Shown: positions 7,785-16,472 of the stretch, one piece after another
Layout of the letters: every line of letters begins with the position of its first letter
How positions within the stretch are numbered: position 1 is the first letter of the stretch
Assembly (NCBI RefSeq): GCF_003515945.1
Contig: NZ_QWLM01000008.1
Coordinates: 1-64,000, forward strand
Origin: Dermacoccus abyssi
Lineage (GTDB): Bacteria; Actinomycetota; Actinomycetes; Actinomycetales; Dermatophilaceae
Direction: 5' to 3'
Length of the DNA: 64,000 bases
Made by a program: the position numbers and the translations under genes
Notes under the pieces: model-generated
What the model was told of the DNA's origin: nothing
Seen by the model: only the letters and a program-made list of their open reading frames with translations
Database searches by the model: none

Positions 7785-8831
7785 TCAGGGAATCTCCTTG
7801 CGAGCGAACGCCCGGACGCGGTCGGCCGGCCACGTCGTGATGACCCGTTCAAGGGGTACGTCGAGCCGCTCGATGCGTTCGGCGCCGTAGGCGAGGAAGT
7901 CGAGCTGGCCGGGGGCGTGGGCGTCGGAGTCGAGCGAGAAGTAGCAGCCGGCGTCGAGAGCCTCACGGATGAGGTCGTCCGGCGGGTCACAGCGCTCGGG
8001 GCGCGCGTTGATCTCGACGGCGACACGGTGCTCGGCGCACGCCGCAAAGACCGCCTTCGAATCGAACGTCGACGGCGGCCTCGTGCCGCGCTCGCCCTCC
8101 ACGAGGCGGCCCGTGCAGTGCCCGAGGATCGTCGTCGCGGGGTTCTCGATCGCCCCGAGCATCCGCTTCGTCATGGCTGCCGGGCCGGAGCGCAGCTTGG
8201 AGTGCACGGACGCGACACGGACGTCGAGCTTGGCGAGTATCTCGTCGCTCTGGTCGAGGCTGCCGTCGTCCTTGATGTCCACCTCGATGCCCTTGAGCAG
8301 TTCGAAGTCGGTTCCGGTGGAGCGCAGAGCGTCGTTGAGGGCTTCGATGACGCCGAGCTGCTTCGTGAGGCGTTCGGCCGACAGGCCGTTCGCGACGCGC
8401 AGCGAGGGCGAGTGGTCGGTGAGCACGAGGTACTCGCGTCCGAGGCCGATGGCGGCCATGACCATCTCGTCGATGGGGGAGCCGCCGTCACTCCAGTCGG
8501 AGTGGCTGTGGCAATCGCCCCGCACGGCCTTCATGACGTCCTGCCCGCCCTCGACGAGGAACTCCGGGCTCGACTCCTCCAAGGTGGCGAGGTACTCGGG
8601 CGTCTCGCCGTCGAGTGCCTGCGTGATGACGGCGAGCGTCGTCTTGCCGATACCGGAAACGTCGCCGAGCGTGCCCGCGGCGTGTCGGGCGCGCACCTCG
8701 TCGTCCGACAGCTTCGCGAGGGCGCGTGAAGCCCCTCGGAAGGCCTTGACGCGGTACGTTCCGGCGCGTCGGCGCTCGAGGAGGAAGGCGATGCGATCGA
8801 GCGCCTCACGGGGGGTGGGCACGGTGTCCAT
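7785..8831 (-). CDS. PHP-domain phosphoesterase with N-terminal helix-hairpin-helix (PolX-like)
   Basis: 348 residues. The first 90 residues resemble the helix-hairpin-helix region of family X polymerases (GTYRVKAFRGASRALAKL, SGIGKTTLAVITQ). From about residue 115 a PHP domain runs to the end: GDCHSHSDWSDGG gives the HxH metal ligands, LVLTDHS, GIEVDI, ASVHSKLR, LGHCTGR, EINARPERCDPP and SLDSDAHAPGQLDF supply the others. This is the C-terminal half of bacterial PolX without the polymerase palm. Likely role: metal-dependent phosphoesterase or nuclease acting on DNA ends or nucleotides; the substrate is unknown. ATG 8831 is the natural family start. Its 3' end approaches the tRNA promoter. Confidence 0.85.
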   Translation of the reverse strand: MDTVPTPREALDRIAFLLERRRAGTYRVKAFRGASRALAKLSDDEVRARHAAGTLGDVSGIGKTTLAVITQALDGETPEYLATLEESSPEFLVEGGQDVMKAVRGDCHSHSDWSDGGSPIDEMVMAAIGLGREYLVLTDHSPSLRVANGLSAERLTKQLGVIEALNDALRSTGTDFELLKGIEVDIKDDGSLDQSDEILAKLDVRVASVHSKLRSGPAAMTKRMLGAIENPATTILGHCTGRLVEGERGTRPPSTFDSKAVFAACAEHRVAVEINARPERCDPPDDLIREALDAGCYFSLDSDAHAPGQLDFLAYGAERIERLDVPLERVITTWPADRVRAFARKEIP

Positions 8832-8904
8832 GCGAGTGAGCCTACGTGGAAGCCCCCACCGGTTCGTCTGCCTCGGCGTGGCGGGCCACTCACGCTCGGA
8901 CAGG

Positions 8905-8910
8905 CACAAT
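8905..8910 (+). promoter_or_regulatory. -10-like CACAAT
   Basis: CACAAT is 6 bases before GTG 8917; an ATG overlapping it (8909) is out of frame with the gene. Confidence 0.4.
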
Positions 8911-8916
8911 GGGTGC

Positions 8917-9375
8917 GTGAGATCGTGGTCGCTCGTCATCGTCATCGTCGTGCTCTGCGCGCTCGTCGTGTACCTGCGCAGCAAGATGCGCGAGGGCGTG
9001 ACCCGGTGGGCTGCCGAGCGCCTCGGCGTGGGAGCAGCACGCGCTCGCGCGAAGGCACTGCTGTGGTACGGATCGGCCACCGCGGCCGCGCTCGCTCTCC
9101 TCGTGGGCGGATATCTGGCGGCGCGCGCCGGAGGCTCCGTGGCGTACCTGCGGTTCGTTGCCGCGGTCCTCGTCTTCGTCCTCTTCGTTCCGGTGGCGAC
9201 GCTCGGCGCGCCGAAGCTCACCAAGTGGCAGAAGAACTTCGGGCGACGCCTGCACGAGGCAGGCGCCGCCCGAGATGCCGCAGAGGCGTTCGCGCGCGTG
9301 GCGCGAGTCTTCTCAGTGGTCGGTGTTCTGTGCGGCGTCGGCGCCGTTCTCCTGGTCGCTCACCACACGCCGTGA
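8917..9375 (+). CDS. Unknown four-helix membrane protein
   Basis: 152 residues, not recognised. Hydrophobic spans near residues 3-18 (WSLVIVIVVLCALVVYL), 48-70 (YGSATAAALALLVGGYLAA), 75-95 (YLRFVAAVLVFVLFVPVATL) and 130-148 (VFSVVGVLCGVGAVLLVA), with a basic loop between the third and fourth (KLTKWQKNFGRRLHEAG). GTG 8917 is the first usable start and sits at leaderless spacing from CACAAT. The last 63 bp overlap the 3' end of the convergent gene at 9313-9945, so the two messages are complementary at their ends. Confidence 0.6.
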   Translation: MRSWSLVIVIVVLCALVVYLRSKMREGVTRWAAERLGVGAARARAKALLWYGSATAAALALLVGGYLAARAGGSVAYLRFVAAVLVFVLFVPVATLGAPKLTKWQKNFGRRLHEAGAARDAAEAFARVARVFSVVGVLCGVGAVLLVAHHTP

Positions 9376-9945
9376 CGGGTCGCCCGCCTCGATCTGGGTG
9401 GACTGCGACGTGGAGCGCTGCTCGTTCGAGCCGAGCGGGTTCGCGAGCGTCGACTCGAGGGCGGGCTTCGGCATGGCCTTCTCCTGAAGCTTCGCCGTCG
9501 AGTTCTGGATCGCCTTCGTCACCCACGGCCCGGCGAGGCTGACGACGGCCGCGCCGGCCGCCATCCACAGGCGCGGGTTACGCACGCCGCGCTTGACGAG
9601 CATCTTCTCGACGGTCTTGTCGACGCGCAGCGCGAGGCCCGACGTCACGAGCGCCATGCCGGCCGACGAGGCCGAGACGAGGTTGGCGCCTGCGCGCGAG
9701 GCGGGGCGGCCGTCGACGAGGTTGATCGTGTCGTCGGTCTTGCCGGCGATCTGGGATCGCGCCGGGCGACGGTCACCCGCGACGGCGGCACCTACGGCCG
9801 TCAGGGTGTTCGACATCGCGAGGCCGCGACGCACCCAGCGGGGGAAGCGGGCGGGCCGGATGTAGGTCGTCGCCGCAGCGGTGAGAGCCGTGACGGCGGC
9901 TTGGCCGAACTGGGATTCGAGTGCGGGCACGGAGAATCGAGGCAT
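9313..9945 (-). CDS. Unknown protein with two hydrophobic helices and a polar tail
   Basis: 210 residues, not recognised. It begins MPRFSVPALESQFGQAAVTAL, has moderately hydrophobic stretches near residues 85-105 (AGANLVSASSAGMALVTSGLAL) and 126-145 (LWMAAGAAVVSLAGPWVTKAI), then a Gln/Ser/Asn-rich tail (NEQRSTSQSTQIEAG). ATG 9945 has TAGGCT exactly 6 bases upstream, so the message is probably leaderless. It lies 37 bp from the end of the MFS gene, with its own promoter in the gap, and overlaps the convergent membrane gene by 63 bp. Confidence 0.6.
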   Translation of the reverse strand: MPRFSVPALESQFGQAAVTALTAAATTYIRPARFPRWVRRGLAMSNTLTAVGAAVAGDRRPARSQIAGKTDDTINLVDGRPASRAGANLVSASSAGMALVTSGLALRVDKTVEKMLVKRGVRNPRLWMAAGAAVVSLAGPWVTKAIQNSTAKLQEKAMPKPALESTLANPLGSNEQRSTSQSTQIEAGDPSRRVVSDQENGADAAQNTDH

Positions 9946-9951
9946 GGTGTC

Positions 9952-9957
9952 AGCCTA
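9952..9957 (-). promoter_or_regulatory. -10 hexamer TAGGCT, leaderless start
   Basis: TAGGCT on the minus strand, then 6 bases, then ATG 9945. Confidence 0.55.
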
Positions 9958-9982
9958 GTTCGCGCGAGTGCCCGCGCAAGCG

Positions 9983-11185
9983 TCAGTTGGCGTGCGTGGT
10001 GCGTGAGAGGAGGCGCTTCGCCCCGACGGCCAGGACGAACGCGAGCGTGGTGGCGGCGAGCGTCACCTTGAACGCGGGGGCGACGCCGCCTTCGTCGACG
10101 AGGCGACCGGCGAGGGCGGCGCCTGTCGCGTAACCGAGACCGGTGGCGCCGGCGAGCAGCGTCATCGCCGTAGCTGTGCGCGAACGGTGCGTGATGAGTT
10201 CGCCGAGCGTGAACGTCGTGATCATGTACGGCGCGATGGCGAAACCGAGGATGACGAGCTCTGCGGCGAGCAGCGTGAGGTTGTCGACGGCGAGCAGCGG
10301 CAGGGAGAGAACCCACATCGCTGTGGCGAACAGGAGCAGACGCTTGGGGTGGTTCGGCGCCTTCGTCAGGCGGCCGAGGGCGATTCCGGCGCTCACCGAA
10401 CCGATGCCGAGCAGCGCGTGGAACAGACCCGAGCTCTCGGGGTGCCCGGCGAGTTGAGTGAGCAGCGTCGTGCCCGTCTGGATCGAGCCGAACAGGTTGC
10501 CGATGAAGAACTGCGCGGCTACGAGGACGGTGAACGCCGCGGTCCACAGCGGTGCCTTCGACGTGCCGACGGGCGTCGGCGCGAAGCGGCTGCTCGGGTG
10601 GCGGGCGAACTGGATGCCAAAGAGGCCGAGTAGCACGGCGGCGGCGAGGAGAGGCGCCCACGTGCCGAGAGCTGCCGCGGCGGCGCCGACGAGCACCGGT
10701 CCGACGACGAAGGACGCCTCGTCGGCTGCACCCTCGTAGGAGAAAGCGGTGCCGACGAGCCGGTCGTCGGCCTTGCGACCGACGATGATGGGGCGCCACC
10801 GCACACGGGCCAACTGGCCGACCTGCGGCAGGACGAACCCGGTGAGGGCAGCGACGACGGCAGTGGCGACCCAGTGAAGGTCGAAGTAGCGCGTGGCCAC
10901 GGTGGCGAACAGGCCGATCGTGCCCGCCACGCACTGGAACATGAGGACGCGCGACTGGCCGTGACGGTCGGTGAGCGACCCGAACCAAGGGGCGCCGACC
11001 GCGTTGCAGACGGCGAGCGCACCCGCGCAGATTCCGGCCTGGGTGTAGGACTTCGTCGTCGTCGCGACGAGCAGGAGCGTGCCGAGCTGGGACATGGCCA
11101 GGGGCAGGCGTGCGATGAAGGCGACGACGATGTAGCAGTAGCCGGTCAGCCCGAATAGCCCTGAATAACCCACTGCCGTACTCAC
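9983..11185 (-). CDS. MFS transporter
   Basis: 400 residues with about twelve hydrophobic segments. The loop 2-3 signature of the major facilitator superfamily is seen as GAPWFGSLTDRHGQSRVL (about residues 57-74). A large central segment with FVLPQVGQLARVRWRP and GTAFSYEGAADEASFVVGPVLVG is shared with a group of uncharacterised actinobacterial MFS permeases. Substrate unknown. GTG 11185 is chosen because TACACT stands 6 bases upstream; longer in-frame starts upstream would read through that promoter. The Nudix gene is divergent. Confidence 0.8.
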   Translation of the reverse strand: MSTAVGYSGLFGLTGYCYIVVAFIARLPLAMSQLGTLLLVATTTKSYTQAGICAGALAVCNAVGAPWFGSLTDRHGQSRVLMFQCVAGTIGLFATVATRYFDLHWVATAVVAALTGFVLPQVGQLARVRWRPIIVGRKADDRLVGTAFSYEGAADEASFVVGPVLVGAAAAALGTWAPLLAAAVLLGLFGIQFARHPSSRFAPTPVGTSKAPLWTAAFTVLVAAQFFIGNLFGSIQTGTTLLTQLAGHPESSGLFHALLGIGSVSAGIALGRLTKAPNHPKRLLLFATAMWVLSLPLLAVDNLTLLAAELVILGFAIAPYMITTFTLGELITHRSRTATAMTLLAGATGLGYATGAALAGRLVDEGGVAPAFKVTLAATTLAFVLAVGAKRLLSRTTHAN

Positions 11186-11191
11186 CGCGCA

Positions 11192-11197
11192 AGTGTA
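11192..11197 (-). promoter_or_regulatory. -10 hexamer TACACT
   Basis: TACACT, 6-base gap, GTG 11185 on the minus strand. Confidence 0.5.
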
Positions 11198-11318
11198 CGG
11201 GCGCGGACGACGGGGGCCGTCACCGTCGGGTTGCGTGACGTGTGAGCGTCGGCCCGTTCTGTGACCGGCGCAGCTCACGTAGTGGGCCAACGCTCACAGG
11301 GTGGGCCGGGGTGCGAGA

Positions 11319-11324
11319 TACGGT
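11319..11324 (+). promoter_or_regulatory. -10 hexamer TACGGT
   Basis: TACGGT, 6-base gap, GTG 11331; this excludes the longer in-frame start at 11301. Confidence 0.45.
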
Positions 11325-11330
11325 CGCAGG

Positions 11331-11738
11331 GTGAGTGCCGGAGTGAGAATCGCTGTCGTGGCGCTGGTGGCCCACGACCGCGTGCTTCTCGTGCATCGCC
11401 ATCCGAGTCGCCAAAACTTCCCCGACCTTTGGGATCTGCCGGGTGGTCACGTCGAGGACGGCGAGGACTGGTCGGACGCTGCTGCGCGCGAGTGCCTCGA
11501 AGAACTCGGGGTAGGGGTGAAGAACCTGCTGCAGGTTCCTGTCGGACTCGCCATTCCTGGGGTGGACGCACGGGCATTCGTCACCAGCTGTTGGTCGGGT
11601 TCTCCCGCGAATCTCGAGCCTGACGAGCACGATGACCTGGGGTGGTTCACCGCGGAGGAACTCGTCGGGCTGACGATGGTCCACCCCTCGACGCGTGCCG
11701 CCGTCGAAGGAGCGCTCGAGTTGGGGATTAGCTGCTGA
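11331..11738 (+). CDS. Nudix hydrolase
   Basis: 135 residues with a complete Nudix box: G-x5-E-x7-REUxEExGU is matched by GHVEDGE, DWSDAAA and RECLEELGV (about residues 42-64). N-terminal strand VRIAVVALVAHDRVLLVHRH and a C-terminal part with DEHDDLGWFTAEEL are standard for the fold. It would hydrolyse a nucleoside diphosphate linked to some other group; the substrate is not predictable. GTG 11331 fits a leaderless transcript. The following intergenic region contains several complementary arms that could end transcription. Confidence 0.85.
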   Translation: MSAGVRIAVVALVAHDRVLLVHRHPSRQNFPDLWDLPGGHVEDGEDWSDAAARECLEELGVGVKNLLQVPVGLAIPGVDARAFVTSCWSGSPANLEPDEHDDLGWFTAEELVGLTMVHPSTRAAVEGALELGISC

Positions 11739-11793
11739 ACTTCGCAACTCGCACGATGGCGAATGCGAACCGCGTTCCCCGTTACGTCGCGCC

Positions 11794-11867
11794 AGAAGGG
11801 GTGGTTTCTTCCCTTCTTGCGTCGAAACGGCGGCCTTGGGCACAGGAAGGGAAGAAATCGTCCCTTC
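11794..11867. terminator. Tandem, partly alternative hairpins between convergent genes
   Basis: Four related arms lie in order: AGAAGGG (11794-11800), CCCTTCT (11811-11817), GAAGGGA (11846-11852) and TCCCTTC (11861-11867). Arms 1-2 and 3-4 form two small hairpins, or TTTCTTCCCTTC (11805-11816) pairs with GAAGGGAAGAAA (11846-11857) in one longer stem. The region separates the Nudix gene from a convergent membrane gene, so a bidirectional terminator is the simplest reading. Confidence 0.5.
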
Positions 11868-11885
11868 GCGTGCGGACGTTCTCGG

Positions 11886-12488
11886 TCAGCGCGGCGAACC
11901 CCACTGAGCGCCGAGACCACGCTGCTGGTTCGGAGGCGGTGCGTAGGCACCCTGGCGCGGCGGAACGTCGTTTCGCTGGGGTGGGTACGTCGGCCCGCCG
12001 TGCGCGGCATCCCACGCCTGACGCTGCTCGGGCGTCTCCCAGCCGCGCTCCTCCGGCGTGCCCTGCGACATCCGGAGGTGACCGATGTTCGGCGGCACGG
12101 GGCTCGCGTTGATCTGTTCGGCGTAGCGCTTCGCCGCGCTCCATCCGGCGATCGACTCGTCGTGACGACGGTCGTCCACCGTCACCCGGACCGGCACCCG
12201 TGCCCGGCCGAGGCTGCGCACGAGCAATACCGGCAGCGCGAAGATCCACTGCAGCAGGCACTCCGCGAGGAAGAACGGCAGGATGAGCAGCGCTGGCACG
12301 AGCCAGGGCAGCACGAGTATGAACATGAAGCAGCCAATGGCGGCCGAGATCGGGTCGTCGCCGCCACCGTGATTGTCCGTCGGCACACGGTCCCACAGCC
12401 TCGCGTTGAGAGCGCGCGTTCGGCTGCGCCACGGCAGCCACAGCCGGCGTGCCTTGTGCCTCTGAGCCACGTCGTCCCTCCCTGTCAT
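11886..12488 (-). CDS. Unknown two-helix membrane protein with Pro/Gln-rich tail
   Basis: 200 residues, not recognised. A basic N-terminus (RHKARRLWLPWRSRTR) precedes two adjacent helices (about residues 48-90: ISAAIGCFMFILVLPWLVPA and LLQWIFALPVLLV). The C-terminal half is soluble with SIAGWSAAKRYAEQINAS and ends in a Pro/Gln-rich stretch (PPQRNDVPPRQGAYAPPPNQ). A TAGGCT at 12529-12534 on the minus strand would give a leader of about 35 bases. Divergent from the ABC exporter operon. Similar small membrane proteins occur in Streptomyces-like genomes but I know no function. Confidence 0.6.
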   Translation of the reverse strand: MTGRDDVAQRHKARRLWLPWRSRTRALNARLWDRVPTDNHGGGDDPISAAIGCFMFILVLPWLVPALLILPFFLAECLLQWIFALPVLLVRSLGRARVPVRVTVDDRRHDESIAGWSAAKRYAEQINASPVPPNIGHLRMSQGTPEERGWETPEQRQAWDAAHGGPTYPPQRNDVPPRQGAYAPPPNQQRGLGAQWGSPR

Positions 12489-12642
12489 CGAGCACGAGCA
12501 ACCTGGTGTGGCCCTCGCGATCTGGTTCAGCCTAGGTCCGACGCAGCCGAACGCTCGTCGGCTCCACGACGTGGTGGGCGTTCCCGACCGCGTCGGCCCC
12601 GGGCCGGCTGAAATGCTCGCGCGGCGTGCGCGGTTGCGGGGC

Positions 12643-12648
12643 TACGCT
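12643..12648 (+). promoter_or_regulatory. -10 hexamer TACGCT
   Basis: TACGCT, 7-base gap, GTG 12656 of the first exporter gene. Confidence 0.45.
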
Positions 12649-12655
12649 CGAGGCC

Positions 12656-14389
12656 GTGCTTCTTCGCCTTCTGCGCGAGCGCCTCGCGCCCTACCGAGGC
12701 CTGCTCGCGGGCATCGTCGTCGCTCAGCTCGTCAGCGTCCTGACGTCGCTGTACCTGCCGAACCTCAACGCCCACATCATCGACCGCGGCGTCGTCACCG
12801 GCGACACCGACTACATCTGGCGCACCGGCGGATGGATGCTGCTCGTCAGCTTCGTCTCCGTCATCGCCTCGATCAGCGCGGCCTGGTTCGCCTCGCGCAC
12901 GGCCATGAGCGTCGGGCGCGACCTGCGCAGCCGCGTGTTCCACACCGTGCTCGGGTTCTCCTCACGCGAGGTCGGCCAGTTCGGCGCTCCGTCGCTCATC
13001 ACGCGCTCGACGAACGACGTGCAGCAGGTGCAGATGCTCGTACTCATGGCCTGCAACCTCATGGTCATGGCGCCGATCATGATGATCGGCGGCATCACGA
13101 TGGCGCTACGTCAGGACGTCGGGCTGTCGTGGCTCGTCGTCGTGGCCGTGCCCACCCTCGCCGTGCTCATCGGGCTCATCGTCGTGCGCATGGTGCCGGG
13201 CTTCCGACTCGTGCAGGAGCGCCTCGACGTCGTCAACCGCGTCATGCGAGAGCACCTCTCGGGCATCCGCGTCATCCGTGCCTTCGTGCGGGAGCCGCAC
13301 GAGCTCGAGCGCTTCGGGGAAGCGAACGACAACCTGGCCCGCACGAGCCTGCGCGTCGGCAACCTCATGGCGCTCATGTTCCCGTCGGTCTTCCTCGTCA
13401 TGAACGTCTCGACCGTCGCCATCTGGTGGTTCGGCGGGCACCGCGTCGCCGCCGGAGACATGCAGATCGGCGCGCTCACCGCGCACATGACCTATCTCAT
13501 CCAGATCCTCATGGCCGTCATGATGGCGACGTTCATGTTCGTCATGATCCCCCGCGCCTCCGTGGCCGCGGAGCGCATCGGCGAGGTGCTCGGGACGTCG
13601 CCGTCGGTGGTGCCACCCGCCGACCCGCAGCGCCCGACCGAGAGCCATGGCGTTGTCGAACTCGACGGCGCGACGATGTGCTACCCCGGCGCCGACGCGC
13701 CGGTGCTGCGCGGCATCACCCTGCGCGCCGAGCCCGGAACGACGGTCGCGATCGTCGGCTCGACCGGTTCCGGCAAGTCGACCCTGCTCTCCCTCGTGGC
13801 CCGCCTCATCGACGTGACGGACGGGGCGGTGCGCATCGACGGCGTCGACGTGCGCGACCTCGACCCCGAGGCCCTGTGGGGCCGCATCGGCATCGTGCCG
13901 CAGCAGGCCTACCTCTTCAGCGGCACCGTCGCGACGAACCTGCGCTACGGCAACCCGGACGCGACCGACGACGAGCTGTGGCAGGCCCTCGAGATAGCCC
14001 AGGCGCGTGACTTCGTCGAACGCATGGACGGCGGCCTCGACGCCGCGATCGACCAGGGCGGCACGAACGTCTCGGGCGGCCAGCGTCAGCGCCTGTGCAT
14101 CGCCCGCGCGCTCGTCGCGTCGGCGAACATCTACCTCTTCGACGACTCCTTCTCCGCACTCGACGTCGCCACGGACCGGCGCCTGCGCGAGGCCCTCGCA
14201 CCCCACGTGCGGCACGCGACGGTCTTCGTCGTCGCGCAGCGCATCTCGAGCATCCGTGACGCCGACCAGATCCTCGTCCTCGAGGACGGCGCCGCCGTCG
14301 GGTTGGGTACTCATCACGAGTTGCTCGAGAGCTGCCCGGAGTACCGGGAGATCGTCGAATCCCAGCTCGGTTCGCGGGACGCGGCATGA
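12656..14389 (+). CDS. ABC exporter half-transporter with degenerate ATP site (subunit 1)
   Basis: 577 residues: six-helix transmembrane domain (about 1-320) fused to an ATPase domain. Walker A GSTGSGKST, Q-loop PQQAYLFSGTV, signature [16 protein letters not shown], Walker B IYLFDDSFSALD. The catalytic Glu after Walker B is Asp (FDDS) and the switch His is Gln (VVAQRISSI), marks of the non-hydrolysing site in heterodimeric exporters such as TM287/288 or BmrCD. GTG 12656 fits a TACGCT promoter at leaderless distance. Its stop overlaps the next ATG (ATGA), so both subunits are translationally coupled. Likely exports drugs or lipids; the cargo is unknown. Confidence 0.92.
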   Translation: MLLRLLRERLAPYRGLLAGIVVAQLVSVLTSLYLPNLNAHIIDRGVVTGDTDYIWRTGGWMLLVSFVSVIASISAAWFASRTAMSVGRDLRSRVFHTVLGFSSREVGQFGAPSLITRSTNDVQQVQMLVLMACNLMVMAPIMMIGGITMALRQDVGLSWLVVVAVPTLAVLIGLIVVRMVPGFRLVQERLDVVNRVMREHLSGIRVIRAFVREPHELERFGEANDNLARTSLRVGNLMALMFPSVFLVMNVSTVAIWWFGGHRVAAGDMQIGALTAHMTYLIQILMAVMMATFMFVMIPRASVAAERIGEVLGTSPSVVPPADPQRPTESHGVVELDGATMCYPGADAPVLRGITLRAEPGTTVAIVGSTGSGKSTLLSLVARLIDVTDGAVRIDGVDVRDLDPEALWGRIGIVPQQAYLFSGTVATNLRYGNPDATDDELWQALEIAQARDFVERMDGGLDAAIDQGGTNVSGGQRQRLCIARALVASANIYLFDDSFSALDVATDRRLREALAPHVRHATVFVVAQRISSIRDADQILVLEDGAAVGLGTHHELLESCPEYREIVESQLGSRDAA

Positions 14390-16380
14390 GCGCCCCGGCA
14401 GGACGCGGCGCCCCCGCGAACGCGCAGCGCGGCCCGGGCCACGGCCCCGGCGCCGGAATGGCGCCCGCCGCCAAGACGATGGACTTCAAGAACTCGTCCC
14501 TGCGCCTGCTCGGACTGCTGCGTCCCCACCGCCTCAAGGTGATCGCGGTGCTCGTGCTCAGCGTCGCCTCCGTCGCGATGAACGTGCTCGGCCCCCGCAT
14601 CCTCGGTAAGGCCGTCGACGCGATCTTCTCCGGCTCGGTTTCGATGCGCCTGCCCACCGGGCAGACCAAGGAACAGGTCGTCGCCGGGCTGCGCGCCTCC
14701 GGCAACACGAAGTTCGCCGAGATGGTCAGCGCCATGGATCTCGTGCCGGGTCAGGGCATCGACTTCGGTCACGTGGGTCGGATCCTGCTCGCCGTCCTCG
14801 GCCTGTACATCGCGGCATCGCTGTTCCAGGTCGTCCAGGCGCGGCTGCTCAACTCGCTCGTGCAGCAGACGGTGAAGAAGCTGCGCGCCGACGTCGATGC
14901 CAAGCTGACGCGCGTACCGCTCGCCTACGTCGACGGCCGCCCGCGCGGTGAACTCCTCTCGCGCGTGACGAACGACATCGACAACGTCGGTCAGTCGATG
15001 CAGCAGACGATGAGCCAGCTGCTCGTCTCGATCTGCACCGTCGTCGGCGTCGTCGTCATGATGTTCACCGTCTCGTGGATGCTGACGCTCATCGCGCTGC
15101 TCACGATCCCGCTCGTCATGCTCGTGGCGAGCCGCATCATGAAGAAGTCGCAAGGTCACTTCATCGCGCAGTGGCAGCACACGGGTGAACTCAACGGTCA
15201 GATCGAAGAGGCCTTCAGCGCGCACGCCCTTGTCAAGGTGTTCGGCCGCGGCCCGCAGGTCGAGGCGGCCTTCGACGATCGCAACGAGAAGCTCACCGAC
15301 GTCAGCCGACGGGCGCAGTTCCTCTCCGGCCTCATGATGCCGATCATGATGTTCGTCGGGAACCTGCAGTACGTCGTCATCTGTGTCGTCGGTGGTCTGC
15401 GTGTGGCGTCGGGGCAGATGACGCTCGGTGACGTCACCGCGTTCGTCCAGTACTCGCGCCAGTTCACGCAGCCGGTGACGCAGATCGCGTCGATGGTCAA
15501 CCTCCTGCAGTCCGGCGTGGCCAGCGCCGAGCGCGTCTTCGAGGTGCTCGACGCGCCCGAGGAATCGCGCGATGAGCCGGGCAAGCTGCCGCGCCCGACG
15601 CAGGGGCGCGTTGCCTTCGACGGCGTCGCGTTCGGCTACACGCCCGAGCGGCGCCTCATCGACGGTCTCGACCTCACCGTGGAGCCGGGCCAGACCGTCG
15701 CGATCGTCGGGCCCACCGGCGTGGGCAAGACGACGCTCGTCAACCTGCTCATGCGCTTCTACGAGATCGACGCCGGCCGCATCACGCTCGACGGCGTCGA
15801 CATCCGCCACGTGCCGCGCCGCGAACTGCGTGAGCGCCTCGGCATGGTGCTGCAGGACAGCTGGGTCTTCCACGGCACGATCCGCGACAACCTGCGCTAC
15901 GGCAACCTCGACGCCACTGACGACCAGCTCCAGGCGGCGGCCGAGGCCACCTTCGTCGACCGTTTCGTGCGGTCGCTGCCCGACGGCTACGACACGATCA
16001 TCAGCGACGACGGCGCCAGCCTCTCCAGCGGCGAGCGTCAGCTCATCACGATCGCGCGGGCGTTCCTCGCCGAGCCGGACGTGCTCATCCTCGACGAGGC
16101 CACGTCGTCGGTCGACACGCGCACCGAGGTGATGCTGCAGCAGGCCATGGCGGCGCTGCGCCGCGACCGCACGAGCTTCGTCATCGCCCACCGTCTCTCA
16201 ACGATCCGCGACGCTGACGTCATCCTCGTCATGGAGAACGGCGACATCGTCGAACAGGGCTCGCACGACGAACTGCTCGCCGCGCGCGGCGCCTACTGGC
16301 GGTTGTACGAGGCACAGTTCGCCGGGGCGGCGCAGACCGACACGGACGAGGGAATTGCAGCGGACGTGCGACCGGCCTGA
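14386..16380 (+). CDS. ABC exporter half-transporter (subunit 2)
   Basis: 664 residues: about 60 residue Gly/Ala/Pro-rich N-terminal extension, transmembrane domain, ATPase domain. Walker A GPTGVGKTT, Q-loop LQDSWVFHGTI, Walker B VLILDEATSSVD with the catalytic Glu and FVIAHRLSTI with the switch His are canonical, but the signature reads LSSGERQ rather than LSGGQ. This is the exact complement of subunit 1: the degenerate site uses subunit 1 Walker motifs with this subunit's signature, and the active site uses this subunit's Walker motifs. Overlaps the upstream gene by 4 bp. A hairpin at 16430 ends the operon. Confidence 0.92.
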   Translation: MSAPAGRGAPANAQRGPGHGPGAGMAPAAKTMDFKNSSLRLLGLLRPHRLKVIAVLVLSVASVAMNVLGPRILGKAVDAIFSGSVSMRLPTGQTKEQVVAGLRASGNTKFAEMVSAMDLVPGQGIDFGHVGRILLAVLGLYIAASLFQVVQARLLNSLVQQTVKKLRADVDAKLTRVPLAYVDGRPRGELLSRVTNDIDNVGQSMQQTMSQLLVSICTVVGVVVMMFTVSWMLTLIALLTIPLVMLVASRIMKKSQGHFIAQWQHTGELNGQIEEAFSAHALVKVFGRGPQVEAAFDDRNEKLTDVSRRAQFLSGLMMPIMMFVGNLQYVVICVVGGLRVASGQMTLGDVTAFVQYSRQFTQPVTQIASMVNLLQSGVASAERVFEVLDAPEESRDEPGKLPRPTQGRVAFDGVAFGYTPERRLIDGLDLTVEPGQTVAIVGPTGVGKTTLVNLLMRFYEIDAGRITLDGVDIRHVPRRELRERLGMVLQDSWVFHGTIRDNLRYGNLDATDDQLQAAAEATFVDRFVRSLPDGYDTIISDDGASLSSGERQLITIARAFLAEPDVLILDEATSSVDTRTEVMLQQAMAALRRDRTSFVIAHRLSTIRDADVILVMENGDIVEQGSHDELLAARGAYWRLYEAQFAGAAQTDTDEGIAADVRPA

Positions 16381-16429
16381 CGGGAGCCGGATGATTCCGG
16401 CGTCGTCGTCCGCATGCTTCGGCCGGGAA

Positions 16430-16463
16430 GACCGCCCCGACGTTCTCGAGGGTCAGGGCGGTC
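16430..16463. terminator. Hairpin between the ABC operon and the convergent oxidoreductase
   Basis: GACCGCCC (16430-16437) pairs with GGGCGGTC (16456-16463) across an 18-base loop. A smaller GCCGGA/TCCGGC hairpin lies just upstream near 16386. Confidence 0.55.
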
Positions 16464-16472
16464 GACGGCATC

